DNA of 64,000 nt, from contig NZ_CP071793.1 of assembly GCF_017498545.1 (NCBI RefSeq), positions 744,001 through 808,000 on the forward strand. The letters are read 5' to 3'. Below are positions 46,040-54,883 of the stretch, piece by piece. The notes beneath the pieces were generated by a model that worked only from the letters and a program-made list of their open reading frames with translations, had not been told where the DNA came from and did no database searches. A program made the translations under genes and the position numbers. Positions within the stretch are counted from its first letter, which is position 1; the number at the start of each line of letters is the position of its first letter. The DNA is from Sulfidibacter corallicola (lineage in GTDB: Bacteria > Acidobacteriota > Holophagae > Acanthopleuribacterales > Acanthopleuribacteraceae).

Positions 46040-48604
46040 ATGAAAAAAGGTATCCTTCCCCGCGATCTCCCCCTCAAACTGGTGCGCTTCGCCGGACATC
46101 ATCCCAAGACCATCGTCTTCGGGGCCATCTTGCTCCTGACCCTCGCCGCCTTCGTCGCCAGAACCGTCCGCATCGAGTCCGACATCCTGGCCCTGATCCC
46201 CGAAAACAACGAGGCCGTCCAGCAGTTCCGCACCACCATGGATCGCTTCGGCTCCATCGACATTCTGTTGATCGCCCTGGCCTTGGACCCCGATCGGGAT
46301 TTGGAAGCCGATACCACCTACGCCGACATTCTCGCCGAGCACCTGCGTGAATCGGAACTGATCAATTGGGTCGAATACAGCCTGCACGACTTTACCGATG
46401 CCGCCGACGACCTGTTGGACAAGACCGCCCTGTTCCTTCCGCCCGAAAAGGTGCCCGCCTTCTTGGCTCGATTCGAGGGCGAAGGAATCGAACGCAATGC
46501 GGACCAGTTGGAGAAGCGGGTCAAGTCGCCGATGGGCATGGGTCTCAAGAAACTGCTCGTCAAGGACCCGATGGGCGTCTTGCCGCTGCTGGCCGGAGAG
46601 TTTCTCCAGGGAGACGGTGTCGGCCCTCGATTCGACAGCGATTCCGGTTACGTCATCGATCCGGAGGGCCGCTACCTGTTGATGTTGGTCAAACCCAATG
46701 GCGCCGCCGCCGACATTCCCTTCGACCGCAAACTGTTCGCCGAGCTGGACAGGATTCAGGAAAACGTACGCGAGGAGTGGGCCGCCGACGAATGGGAAGG
46801 CGCGGCTCCCGAGGTCCTCTACGCGGGCGGCTATCCGGCGGCCCTGGAAGACTCCAAGTTGATCATTCGCGACATGACGATCGGGGCCATCAGCGCCTTG
46901 ATCCTGGTGGTCATCCTTTTTGCGGTAGCCTTCGCGCGCGGCACCGCCCTGATCATTTCGCTGGCGCCGCTGCTCACCGGCCTGGTCATCACCTTCGCGT
47001 TCGTGGCCATCGCCCTGGGTCGCCTGAACGCCGCTACCTCGGCCTTCGCGGCGCTCTTGATCGGTCTCGGCATCGACTTCATCATCGTGCTCTACAGTCG
47101 CTATTTGGAGGAACGCAAATGCGGCGGCAGCCACGATCAGGCGCTCGACGCCATGGGCCGCCACACGGCCGTGGGCGTGCTGTTGGGAGCGGTGACCACC
47201 GCGGCCACCTTTTACGCCTTCCTCATTTCCGGGTTCAAGGGCCTGGCCGAACTGGGCCTCCTGACGGGCACCGGCATCCTGATCGTGGTCGTGACCGTGT
47301 TTCTCCTGTTGCCCGCGTTGTTGACCCTGCTGGAACGCGACCGCTGCGAGACCACCTTCCGGTTGCGCGCTTTCGGGATGGAGCGGTTGTGTGCCTTCAG
47401 CCATCGCTACGCCCGTCCCGTCATCGGGCTCTCCCTGGTCGTATCGCTCGTGTTCGGCGCGGCCGCGCTCGGGATTCGTTACGATGACGACGTCATGAAC
47501 ATGCGCGCCACCAACAGCGTCTCCTCCACCAATCAACGCGCCATCATGGAGGCGTTCAACACGCGGTTCGTGCCGCTGATGATTCGGATCGACGGTGCCA
47601 CCGAACAGGAGGCCCTGCAACGCGCCCAAAGCCTGATGCCCGAACTGCAGAAGCTGGTCGATGGCGAGAACCTCGCCAAGGTGGACTCGCTGATCACCTT
47701 TCTGCCCAATGCCGATCGCCAGCGGGAGACCATCGCCCAACTGGCCTCACTCGATTTGGACCGAGCCGCCTTCCAGAACCGTTTCGATGCGGCGCTTTCG
47801 GCACGCGGGCTCAATCCCGGGCCCTTTCAGGAGGGACTGGACCCTCTGCTGCGCTCGCTTTCCGTACGCGAACCCATTTCGTTCACCGACCTGAAAGGCA
47901 CCACCATCGGCCACGTTCTGGGTCGATATCTGTCCGTCGAGGAACACGAAACCTCGGTGTTGATCTACACCTACCCGCCGGCCCACAAGTGGCGCCGCCA
48001 CACACCTCCCGCCCTGGAGCGCCTGATCGAGCAATATCCCCATGCCCACCTCACCGGACCGGTCATCGTTTCTCGCGAGTTGAAAAAGGTCGTGTGGCAG
48101 GATGCGGGCATCGCCGCCGGCCTGGGCATGGTGTTGGTGTTCCTGTTCCTCATGCTCGATCTGGGCGGCTTCTGGCGAGCCGTCTTCTCGTTGATCCCGC
48201 TCGGCGTGGGCATGATGTGGATGGTGGGTCTCATGGTGATGTTCGACATCCCGGTCAACGTCATGAACATCTTCGTGTTCACCATGGTGATCGGAATCGG
48301 GGTCGACTACGGCGTGCACCTGATCCATCGATGGCACGAATCGGGTGGCGACGTGGCGGCACTGGACGGTACCGCCAAGGCCATCGTCATCGCCGCGCTG
48401 ACGACGATGACCGGCTTCGGTTCCCTGGCGCTGTCGCACTACCCCGGGTTGCGTTCGATGGGCGCGGCGGCCATTCTCGGTGCGCTGGCCACGGCCGTGG
48501 TTTCGATCACCCTGCTGCCGGCCCTGTTGGTGCTGTTCGATGCCCAGGAGGATTCGACCTCGGCCGCCGAAACCGAAGAATCCGGAAATGCCGCCGTCGT
48601 CTGA
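46040..48604 (+). CDS. RND/MMPL-family exporter
   Basis: 854 residues, with GAGGATTGAC upstream of the ATG. Two homologous halves each have one helix, a large periplasmic loop and five helices, about 12 in all. The first helix is TIVFGAILLLTLAAFVA. Later helices include LILVVILFAVAFARGTALIISLAPLLTGLVI, LLIGLGIDFIIVLYSRYLEE and, in the second half, FVFTMVIGIGVDYGVHLIHRWHE. The paired GIGIDF/GIGVDYG motifs in helix 4 positions are characteristic of proton-driven MMPL and hopanoid-exporter-type (HpnN) proteins. It likely exports lipid or a hydrophobic compound. Its position after the acyltransferase pair suggests a lipid link, but the intervening 494 bp argue against one operon. Confidence 0.9.
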   Translation: MKKGILPRDLPLKLVRFAGHHPKTIVFGAILLLTLAAFVARTVRIESDILALIPENNEAVQQFRTTMDRFGSIDILLIALALDPDRDLEADTTYADILAEHLRESELINWVEYSLHDFTDAADDLLDKTALFLPPEKVPAFLARFEGEGIERNADQLEKRVKSPMGMGLKKLLVKDPMGVLPLLAGEFLQGDGVGPRFDSDSGYVIDPEGRYLLMLVKPNGAAADIPFDRKLFAELDRIQENVREEWAADEWEGAAPEVLYAGGYPAALEDSKLIIRDMTIGAISALILVVILFAVAFARGTALIISLAPLLTGLVITFAFVAIALGRLNAATSAFAALLIGLGIDFIIVLYSRYLEERKCGGSHDQALDAMGRHTAVGVLLGAVTTAATFYAFLISGFKGLAELGLLTGTGILIVVVTVFLLLPALLTLLERDRCETTFRLRAFGMERLCAFSHRYARPVIGLSLVVSLVFGAAALGIRYDDDVMNMRATNSVSSTNQRAIMEAFNTRFVPLMIRIDGATEQEALQRAQSLMPELQKLVDGENLAKVDSLITFLPNADRQRETIAQLASLDLDRAAFQNRFDAALSARGLNPGPFQEGLDPLLRSLSVREPISFTDLKGTTIGHVLGRYLSVEEHETSVLIYTYPPAHKWRRHTPPALERLIEQYPHAHLTGPVIVSRELKKVVWQDAGIAAGLGMVLVFLFLMLDLGGFWRAVFSLIPLGVGMMWMVGLMVMFDIPVNVMNIFVFTMVIGIGVDYGVHLIHRWHESGGDVAALDGTAKAIVIAALTTMTGFGSLALSHYPGLRSMGAAAILGALATAVVSITLLPALLVLFDAQEDSTSAAETEESGNAAVV

Positions 48605-49513
48605 ATGCCTCGCCGCGCGTGACTTGCGGTGCGGTTCGAAGCGGGGAAAGCGCCCGATCGCGAAACCTGTGGATGTCCTGGACCCGAGTCCCGGTGTCCG
48701 CGGTCGGGCTCGGTGAGGGGCTCGTGAAGATCGGGGCTCGGTGGGTCGGCCCCCGACATCCCCAGAGACCGTATCCTGCGCGGAATGGGGCGAAATAAAT
48801 CCAAAAAATGTTGTATCTGAACATGATTGACTTATGGATAACCTCGTTCTTCTCCTGCGTTTTGTTGCGAAAAATTAAAAGGTATTCCGGCTTGATGAAG
48901 TCGTGCAAATCGTCCCGCGCCTCGTAAGTCGACCGGCCTCGACAAAATGAATCGGTGCTCGGATTCGTGTCCGACGTGGAGAATGCTCGGTGCGACGCGG
49001 CGCTGAACCCGCGCCAAATCACGATTCCCGATGTTCGTGCGTGGAAAAATTGCTCGCGCGGTTAGACAGGTGTCGAAAAAAAACACGGCCTCGCGTTCGC
49101 AAACGTTCAAAATTGACAGGCTTTTCTTGATATTATTCTTTGTACAAAATTGTATATAAAAAGACTATTAAAATAGTGTTTTTCTTATTGCTTTAAGAGC
49201 TAACATTCCTATATTAATAGTATGTGGTTTGGGCCTTGGCGTTTTCGCCTGTGTGAGGCGCCTTCAGCGGCCACCGCGGGAAATATCCTAGATCCCGAGC
49301 TAAGTTGCTGGTTTTACATTCATGAGCTCGCTCCTTCACCAGCGTGGCACCTTTCTCAATGCTTATTCAGGCCCTTCATCTTCAAGTTCCCGATCCCTGG
49401 CACTCAACGTACGATCGGTTCAGACGGCATGTCTCGCTCTGCGCCGGCCTACACTTGTTTCGAATCACGCCCATTTTCTTTCCGAGCGTTGCTCGTCGCT
49501 GCGAGGTTGTCTC
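48605..49513. other. Intergenic region with AT-rich promoter-like segment
   Basis: Nothing coding is convincing. Positions 49100-49220 are strikingly AT-rich. They contain TTGATA at 49128, a 17-bp spacer and TGTATA at 49151, with TATATA overlapping it. This may drive the small ORF that follows, but it lies about 360 bp ahead of it. Confidence 0.4.
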
Positions 49514-49762
49514 ATGTCCCGTTTTCAGTTCTTCAGACTCGATACCAATTTTTCTTTGTCCGAGACCTGTCCGGCCGATGCTCAACTACTCGACCACATG
49601 ATCTCTCAGGCAAAAACTGAATCTCCGCAGTGCGCCCAACACGAGAGCCGGCTGTTGATGCTGGGCTCCGTGATGAGTTCGAATCAGGTGTCTGACCGGT
49701 TCATCACTGTGGTCAACATCGAGGATCGTTCTGGAACACGCCGTAAATCAGTCGTGCCTTGA
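49514..49762 (+). CDS. Small hypothetical protein
   Basis: 82 residues from ATG 49514, with GAGG about nine bases upstream. The frame is open further upstream, but that part is Ser/Arg-rich and unlike protein. The sequence (FFRLDTNFSLSE, DHMISQAKTE, LLMLGSVMSSNQVSDRFITVVNIEDRSG) has a mixed, globular-looking composition. It has no signal or membrane span. A strong terminator follows at once, which supports expression. No family is recognised. Confidence 0.4.
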   Translation: MSRFQFFRLDTNFSLSETCPADAQLLDHMISQAKTESPQCAQHESRLLMLGSVMSSNQVSDRFITVVNIEDRSGTRRKSVVP

Positions 49763-49784
49763 GCCACCGAGGCCCCTCGAGAAT

Positions 49785-49811
49785 AAAAAGCCCGCACTTG
49801 CGGGCTTTTTT
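49785..49811 (+). terminator. Intrinsic terminator after the small ORF
   Basis: AAAAAGCCCGC pairs with GCGGGCTTTTTT around a very short loop ACTT. Confidence 0.85.
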
Positions 49812-50247
49812 GATTTAGGGCGTGATAAGTACTTACGGCGGCTGGAGGGTCCGCGAATGTTACGCGGATCTATCTTTTGACTTTTGAAGTATTTTGAATA
49901 CATTTTACGATTTTTCCTGATAGTTGTGGATAAACTTCATCAAAAACTCATTGTTTTCTTGATGCTTTTTTCAAGAATCCTCATTCCCGTCTCATCCTAG
50001 CTGGGCAACATGGCCCCCATTGACCGGGTCGACGTGATCGGGGTGTTCTTCGTTCGCCGACGAAATATCGTCCGTTCCGGTCGCGACAGCGGAAGCCGAT
50101 CGCTTCACCGGTGTCCGGCATTGGCTGTCGATCTTTGCGGTTTCCCGAGATGTGCAGGGGCCCGATCACGGATGCCTCCGGGGGGTGGTTGGAACCTGGT
50201 TCCATGCCATGCGCCCGAATCGCACAGCTCGGATTCGAGAGTTGCAA
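49812..50247. other. Intergenic region with a possible promoter
   Basis: AT-rich from 49860 to 49980. TTGACT at 49877, a 16-bp spacer and TACATT at 49899 make a plausible promoter, about 340 bp before the next gene. Nothing else is recognised. Confidence 0.35.
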
Positions 50248-50787
50248 ATGAGGGTAATCATTTTCTTGTGCCTGCTCACCTTGTGGCAGCCCGTGATCGA
50301 ACCCTCGATGGCATTTGACCGCGAGGAAGGCAAATCGTTGATCGAGAGATTGGTCGACATTCGCCCATCCGACCGCGAGGTCATGTTCATCGAAATGATG
50401 TTCGCTTCCAAATACCGGTCCATCTTCTTCGAGGGCGACGATCTGGCCGCCATGGCCAAAATGGTTCGCCGTACGGGAGATCGCCGGTTCGCCAAACAAT
50501 TTGGCACGGATGCGAAATATCGGAGTTGGTTACTGGACAATCTCAAGGAGATGCAGGTCTACAGCGAGACCAAGAGGGACGACCTGGAGAATTTGGCGAC
50601 CAGGATGGCGTCGGCCAGCCTGGACATGAATGCAACGCTTAACAACACCAGCAAACGCAAACTGTTGTACCTGATCCAGTACGCCGCTGAAAAAAGACCG
50701 ACCGAAGTGGTGGTCGACAACCCCAAATCAATCCGAGTGTTTCAGCTCCTCGAGGTCCTGAGAACCGAATACAACAGCCGCGGCTAG
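50248..50787 (+). CDS. Secreted hypothetical protein
   Basis: 179 residues from ATG 50248, chosen because it begins a signal peptide (RVIIFLCLLTLWQPVIEPSMA). Its binding site is weak (GAGAG). The mature part is helical and charged (EEGKSLIERLVDIRPSDREVMFIEMMFASKYRS; LLDNLKEMQVYSETKRDDLENLATRMASASLDM; KRKLLYLIQYAAEKRPTEVVV). No catalytic or binding motif is evident. It is probably periplasmic or released. Function unknown. Confidence 0.6.
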   Translation: MRVIIFLCLLTLWQPVIEPSMAFDREEGKSLIERLVDIRPSDREVMFIEMMFASKYRSIFFEGDDLAAMAKMVRRTGDRRFAKQFGTDAKYRSWLLDNLKEMQVYSETKRDDLENLATRMASASLDMNATLNNTSKRKLLYLIQYAAEKRPTEVVVDNPKSIRVFQLLEVLRTEYNSRG

Positions 50788-50951
50788 ACCTCATCCCTGT
50801 CTCGAGGCATTCCGTATCATCACCGGCAACGCAATATCGACGGCCTTCGCGGCCCACCCTTTCGAGCGGATTTTTCTTCTCGATTTCGATCCCATCGCCG
50901 TCTCGAAAGGGTTCGCGTGGGCCCACCGGATCGATCGCCGAGTCGAGGTTC

Positions 50952-52010
50952 TCAGAACGTCGGGCCCGGTGGATCCGGTGCGATCGGCGGTTTCTTGCGG
51001 TCGTTGTTTTTCCCGAAGAGGAATTGAAACGGGATGTGGAGCCTCGCGGCCCAGAAGCCTTCGTGATGGCCGGCCAGGGGGAAGTTGAAATAGAGCAGGT
51101 CGCTGCCGAATTGGAAACCGTGATGGATCAACAAATCCTTCATGCGTTTGGTCGCATCGAAATTGTCCTCGGGCCATCCGCTGTCCAGGTAGATCCGAAC
51201 CGGGCGTTTGGGATCCTTTCGGACGCGTTCGTACAAGTCGTCTCGATAACCGAAGGTGCTGGACATACAGGCCACCTTGCCGAAAACCTTCGGCCATTGC
51301 CAGGCCAGGTAGAAGGAGACCACGCCGCCCAGTGAGGAACCCATCACCCCCGTGTGAATCGGGTCCGAAAGCGTGCGGTAGTTCCGATCGATATGGGTTT
51401 TCAGGTGGTGAACCACGCCTTCGCCATAGCGGTGATAGCCGGGATGGGTGTAGTCGTGGTTGCGGTTCGCGGCGTAGATGCCCACCACGATGGTCTTGTC
51501 GATGACACTGAGGGCGTTGAGCAGATTCATCGTTTCGTCGACCTGCCATTCCCTGCCGAGAAACGCCTCGTCCGGAAAGAAGAGATTGGTGCCGTCGTGC
51601 ATGTAGAGCACGGGGTAGCGCTTGAGCGTGTTCTCGCGGTAGCCGGGCGGCATGTAGATCCGCGCCGTGAAGAGCTGCTCATCCGGGTTGTCGGAAGGAA
51701 TGCCGATCTGCTCGGAGATCGTACCTTCGGTGGCCCCTTCGAAAAAGTGGGGATAGATGGTGAACGGTCGTCCCCAGTAGGGATAAAGGGTGTAATTGCG
51801 CCCCTGCGACCAGTGCTGTCCGTGATCGTCGACCAGCATCGGTTTGAACTCCAGGGGTTCCGAGGGCTCCCAAAACGTGAAGATGGCCTTGTCCCTGGTC
51901 TGGAGGGTGGGGGAGACGTCGCGGTGCCAGTCGTTCGACGTACGAAGGACCATCCGGCGACCATTGAGCGGATAGTGGATACGGACCTCGGCGGTGGGAT
52001 TCAAGGGCAA
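50952..52010 (-). CDS. Alpha/beta-hydrolase esterase with N-terminal beta-sandwich
   Basis: 352 residues from TTG 52010, placed seven bases after GAGGAG; TTG 52016 is an alternative. Residues 1-95 look like the early-set/glycogen-binding-type sandwich seen before esterase-D/enterochelin-esterase-type domains. The hydrolase core has YPVLYMHDGTNLFF, the nucleophile elbow GVMGSSLGG, and a late histidine region AGHHEGFWAARL. It likely cleaves an ester such as an acetyl, feruloyl or siderophore ester. No signal peptide is seen, so it acts in the cytoplasm. It follows the glycerate-kinase-like gene by 64 bp on the same strand. Confidence 0.82.
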   Translation of the reverse strand: MPLNPTAEVRIHYPLNGRRMVLRTSNDWHRDVSPTLQTRDKAIFTFWEPSEPLEFKPMLVDDHGQHWSQGRNYTLYPYWGRPFTIYPHFFEGATEGTISEQIGIPSDNPDEQLFTARIYMPPGYRENTLKRYPVLYMHDGTNLFFPDEAFLGREWQVDETMNLLNALSVIDKTIVVGIYAANRNHDYTHPGYHRYGEGVVHHLKTHIDRNYRTLSDPIHTGVMGSSLGGVVSFYLAWQWPKVFGKVACMSSTFGYRDDLYERVRKDPKRPVRIYLDSGWPEDNFDATKRMKDLLIHHGFQFGSDLLYFNFPLAGHHEGFWAARLHIPFQFLFGKNNDRKKPPIAPDPPGPTF

Positions 52011-52074
52011 GGCCAAGCTCCTCGTGACAATGGAGATGCGGCGGAACGATCCTCCATTTTAGCACACCACTCGG

Positions 52075-52935
52075 TCAGGTTTGGGACTGGGGTTTCGGTG
52101 TGTCTCGAAAGTGCATCTCGACGATCCGGTGGTGTTCGTCCAGCCGGCAGGTACACCACGCCAATTCCGGCATGACGCGAAGCATGTGGCGCGTCAAACG
52201 TTCGTAATGTGCGATGAACCGGAGCAGGGCCGTCGAGTCCATGATGGCGGTGGCTTGGGTGCCGCGTGTCCGTGCCAGCTCTCGCTCCTGCTGGCCGCGC
52301 CATCGAGCCACCCAGTCGAAATCGGGGATCTCGAGAAAGACCAGGAGATCGAGTCGTTCGAACAGGGGAGGATAGGCCTCTGCCAGTTGGCGATTCACCC
52401 ACCGGCGCCAAACCTCCTCGCGATCTTCTTCCGCTTCCAGCCGATTGATCGGGGCGGCCAGCTCGTCCTCTCGCTGAGGCGGTGCGCCCACGCACCAGCC
52501 TTCGAAGAAAACCACGTCGGATGCGCCTCGGTGAGTCGGCCAACGGTCGCGATCCATGCGATCGTCGATGCCCTTGTCGAAGGCCGGTATGGGAGTGATG
52601 TCGTCCGCCTCGGCCGCGCGGAGGTCCGCGAACAACTTCAGGCCCAACGCGGGATCGTGGGTCCCGGGTACACCGCGGGTCGCCAACAGGGGGTGCACCC
52701 GTCGCGACAGGCGCAGGCGCTCCTCGCGGCGCAGGTAGAGGTCGTCCAGCGAGAAACCGGTGGTACGCAAGCCCTTGGCCCGCATCCGTCGCATCAGATC
52801 GCGGGCAAGCGTCGTTTTGCCGCTGCCTTGGGCTCCGGCGATACCCACGAACAGCGGACCCGTGGTGCGCTTTCTTTCGCGAACCAGCGTCTCGGCCAAT
52901 CGTTGGGTGGGGTCATCGGCGAGCTGCGTGTGCAT
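52075..52935 (-). CDS. P-loop kinase of the D-glycerate 3-kinase (GLYK) type
   Basis: 286 residues from ATG 52935. The open frame continues far upstream with no protein-like sequence, so this start is inferred from family length. Walker A is GIAGAQGSGKTT, followed by SLDDLYLRREER, RGVPGTHD, IPAFDKGIDDR, VVFFEGWCVG and the C-terminal LDLLVFLEIPDFDWVARWRGQQE. These are the hallmark blocks of plant-type glycerate kinase and its bacterial relatives, which make 3-phosphoglycerate from D-glycerate. There is no glyoxylate or photorespiration gene nearby, so the source of glycerate here is unclear. Confidence 0.82.
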   Translation of the reverse strand: MHTQLADDPTQRLAETLVRERKRTTGPLFVGIAGAQGSGKTTLARDLMRRMRAKGLRTTGFSLDDLYLRREERLRLSRRVHPLLATRGVPGTHDPALGLKLFADLRAAEADDITPIPAFDKGIDDRMDRDRWPTHRGASDVVFFEGWCVGAPPQREDELAAPINRLEAEEDREEVWRRWVNRQLAEAYPPLFERLDLLVFLEIPDFDWVARWRGQQERELARTRGTQATAIMDSTALLRFIAHYERLTRHMLRVMPELAWCTCRLDEHHRIVEMHFRDTPKPQSQT

Positions 52936-53150
52936 CCTGAACGTCACCGGTCTGTGAGATTTCGGGCGAAAACCGCGGTCCCAGGGCGGAACATCCGCCG
53001 GGGCGCATCTGGAATGGGCCCGAATCCAGTGTGGCATCGGCCGGTGGCGCCCGTCAACGACTCCTGGCCGAGACGCGTCGTTCGATGACGGGCTGTTTTC
53101 CGTGCACCACAACCGTTGTTTTCCGGACAATCGTGGGGAGGTAGGTCGTT

Positions 53151-53918
53151 TCAGTATGCGGGAATGGCGGTCAGGTCCGTGTTGCTCACGGTGGTCGCCG
53201 TGCTGAAAAAGTGGCTCGGCCAGGGGCAGAGCGTTCCCTTTGCGGCCGGAGCTTCCGATGCCAAGATCGGGGTGGGGTCGATGGTGGGTTTTTCCGTCGA
53301 CCGGCTGTCCCGTACCTGACCCGAACCAGGTGCCTGCACCGTCGGGGTTGCCTTGGTGCGGACGGGCTTTTTCTTCGGGGAAACGGTCGATTGTTCGGCG
53401 AACGGGCCCGAGCCATAGTGGAAACCCTGCGAGAAGGGTTGACCCAAGGCCGGCCAGGCCTTTCTGGGATTCCAGGACAGTTCCAATTCTTGGCGCCAAT
53501 CCTGGTGGGTACCTTTGACCCCTTCGTGCAACGGCAGGTTTTCCACCAGATAATCCAGCAAGTCCTCGACGTCCGCGAAAACGGGGCTGATCGGGACACC
53601 GCCCTTTTTCAGGTCGTAGGCCTGCACGTGATCGGGCATGCTGAAGTACGGCATGTAGTGATCGGCCTGGGGCGCCAATTGTGCCAACTGCGTCAGGGCT
53701 TCCTGGCGGGATGCGTATTGGCCTTGATTGACGAGGTCGACGATGTGGGCTCGAAACGAGGCGGTTGCGGAGAGATAAGACTCGTGGGAAGCGAGGGAAC
53801 GGTGGGTTCCGTCCGGTTTCTTGGGATGAGTCCAGTTGGCCGTGACGTGGCGAATCTGGTATCTCGAGAAATTGGTGGTCGGTTGGTTGTTCATTTTGTC
53901 TGAGATGTTGTTGCACAT
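53151..53918 (-). CDS. Hypothetical soluble protein with Pro/Thr-rich tail
   Basis: 255 residues from ATG 53918, preceded by AGGGG. It starts MCNNISDKMNNQ, without a signal peptide. A mixed central region (SFRAHIVDLVNQGQYASRQEALTQLAQLAPQ; VFADVEDLLDYLVENLPLHEG) is followed by a long Pro/Thr/Ser/Lys-rich, probably disordered tail (SPKKKPVRTKATPTVQAPG). No catalytic motif or family is recognised. It is upstream of the GLYK gene on the same strand but 215 bp away. Confidence 0.55.
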   Translation of the reverse strand: MCNNISDKMNNQPTTNFSRYQIRHVTANWTHPKKPDGTHRSLASHESYLSATASFRAHIVDLVNQGQYASRQEALTQLAQLAPQADHYMPYFSMPDHVQAYDLKKGGVPISPVFADVEDLLDYLVENLPLHEGVKGTHQDWRQELELSWNPRKAWPALGQPFSQGFHYGSGPFAEQSTVSPKKKPVRTKATPTVQAPGSGQVRDSRSTEKPTIDPTPILASEAPAAKGTLCPWPSHFFSTATTVSNTDLTAIPAY

Positions 53919-54311
53919 TGTACTACCCCTGCTGTTGCTGGAACGCATGGTTCCCTGGATTGCCGGCATTTCCCGTGTCCGTCGCGATGATTCGTCGATC
54001 CGCATCCATAAATGATTGATGAAGCATCCACCGGTCCGGTGAAAGGGGCGGGGTTGTACTTATTCCTTGGCCAGACCAACCGAGCCCGAGTGAGAAAAGT
54101 GATGGAGACCATTTCGTGATCTCCTATTCGATACGGCTGAATCTAGCGGTCAAACTTGTGCAAAGTTGGGAGAAAATGTGGAGATATTGTGGAGATTGGG
54201 CCAAAAAAGGTGATTTAGGTTCACGTTTGATGGACTGAGGGGCCGGTGAACTGGGGAAAAACCGTAGTCTCGATGCGGCATGGGCGATTGTGCCGCGCCC
54301 CGACATGTGCC

Positions 54312-54341
54312 TTGCTTTTTAGTTTGATGTCCCATTATAAT
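54312..54341 (+). promoter_or_regulatory. Promoter of the MarR-amidohydrolase operon
   Basis: TTGCTT at 54312, an 18-bp spacer and a perfect TATAAT at 54336. It lies 43 bp before the MarR start. Confidence 0.6.
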
Positions 54342-54344
54342 TCA

Positions 54345-54356
54345 TTGGATATCCAA
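54345..54356. promoter_or_regulatory. Palindromic operator candidate for the MarR regulator
   Basis: TTGGATATCCAA is a perfect 12-bp palindrome starting 3 bp after the -10 box, a position where bound repressor would block transcription of the marR gene itself. Assignment to MarR is inference from position. Confidence 0.5.
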
Positions 54357-54383
54357 CTAAGTGCACTTCCTGGAGTCGTCATT

Positions 54384-54869
54384 TTGTCCCGCTTCGATCA
54401 TCTCTTCTACCTCACTTCACGCCTTCACGCACGTACGGACCGGTTCATTCAGACTCGTTTGAACCAGCATGGATTAAAGGGGTTGGTACCCTCTCACGGG
54501 GCCATCCTCAGCCTGCTCTATCAGCGTGGTCCCATGACCATGGCCGCCCTCGCCGAGGCCATCGATCGCGATCGTTCCACCGTCACCGCACTTGTGGAGA
54601 AATTGGTCAGGTCGGGCTACGTCGCTCGGGATCCCGATCCCGATGACCGCCGTAAGACGCGCGTCGTCCTCACCGAGGCGAGCAGGCCCCTGAAAAAACC
54701 CCTGCTGGCCATTTCCAGCGAGTTGCGTCGTACCGCCTTTCGAGATTTGGATCCCGAGATGCTGCATCGGGTGATGGGCGTGCTCGAGCGGCTCATTCAG
54801 AATCTGGATGACGAACATGTGGCGGCCGACGAACGTTCCGCGCGCTCAACCCGAAACCGCAAACGATAA
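54384..54869 (+). CDS. MarR-family transcriptional regulator
   Basis: 161 residues from TTG 54384, with GGAG eight bases upstream. The winged helix is clear: GLVPSHGAILSLLYQRGPMTMAALAEAIDRDRSTVTALVEKLVRSGYVARDPDPDDRRKTRVVLTE, including the DRSTVTxLVxxLxxxGYV recognition helix and the DPDDRR wing. The N- and C-terminal helices should form the dimer. It sits 14 bp ahead of the amidohydrolase and probably controls it and itself. The ligand is unknown. Confidence 0.92.
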   Translation: MSRFDHLFYLTSRLHARTDRFIQTRLNQHGLKGLVPSHGAILSLLYQRGPMTMAALAEAIDRDRSTVTALVEKLVRSGYVARDPDPDDRRKTRVVLTEASRPLKKPLLAISSELRRTAFRDLDPEMLHRVMGVLERLIQNLDDEHVAADERSARSTRNRKR

Positions 54870-54883
54870 CCAAGGAGCGAACC

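Noticed and set aside
49981..50499. Minus-strand open frame opposite the secreted hypothetical
   Set aside because: It has no binding site and lies opposite a plus-strand frame that has a signal peptide.
52936..53916. N-terminal extension of the glycerate-kinase-like frame
   Set aside because: The added 327 residues are low in family-like features and overlap another gene in a different frame; family length supports the ATG at 52935.
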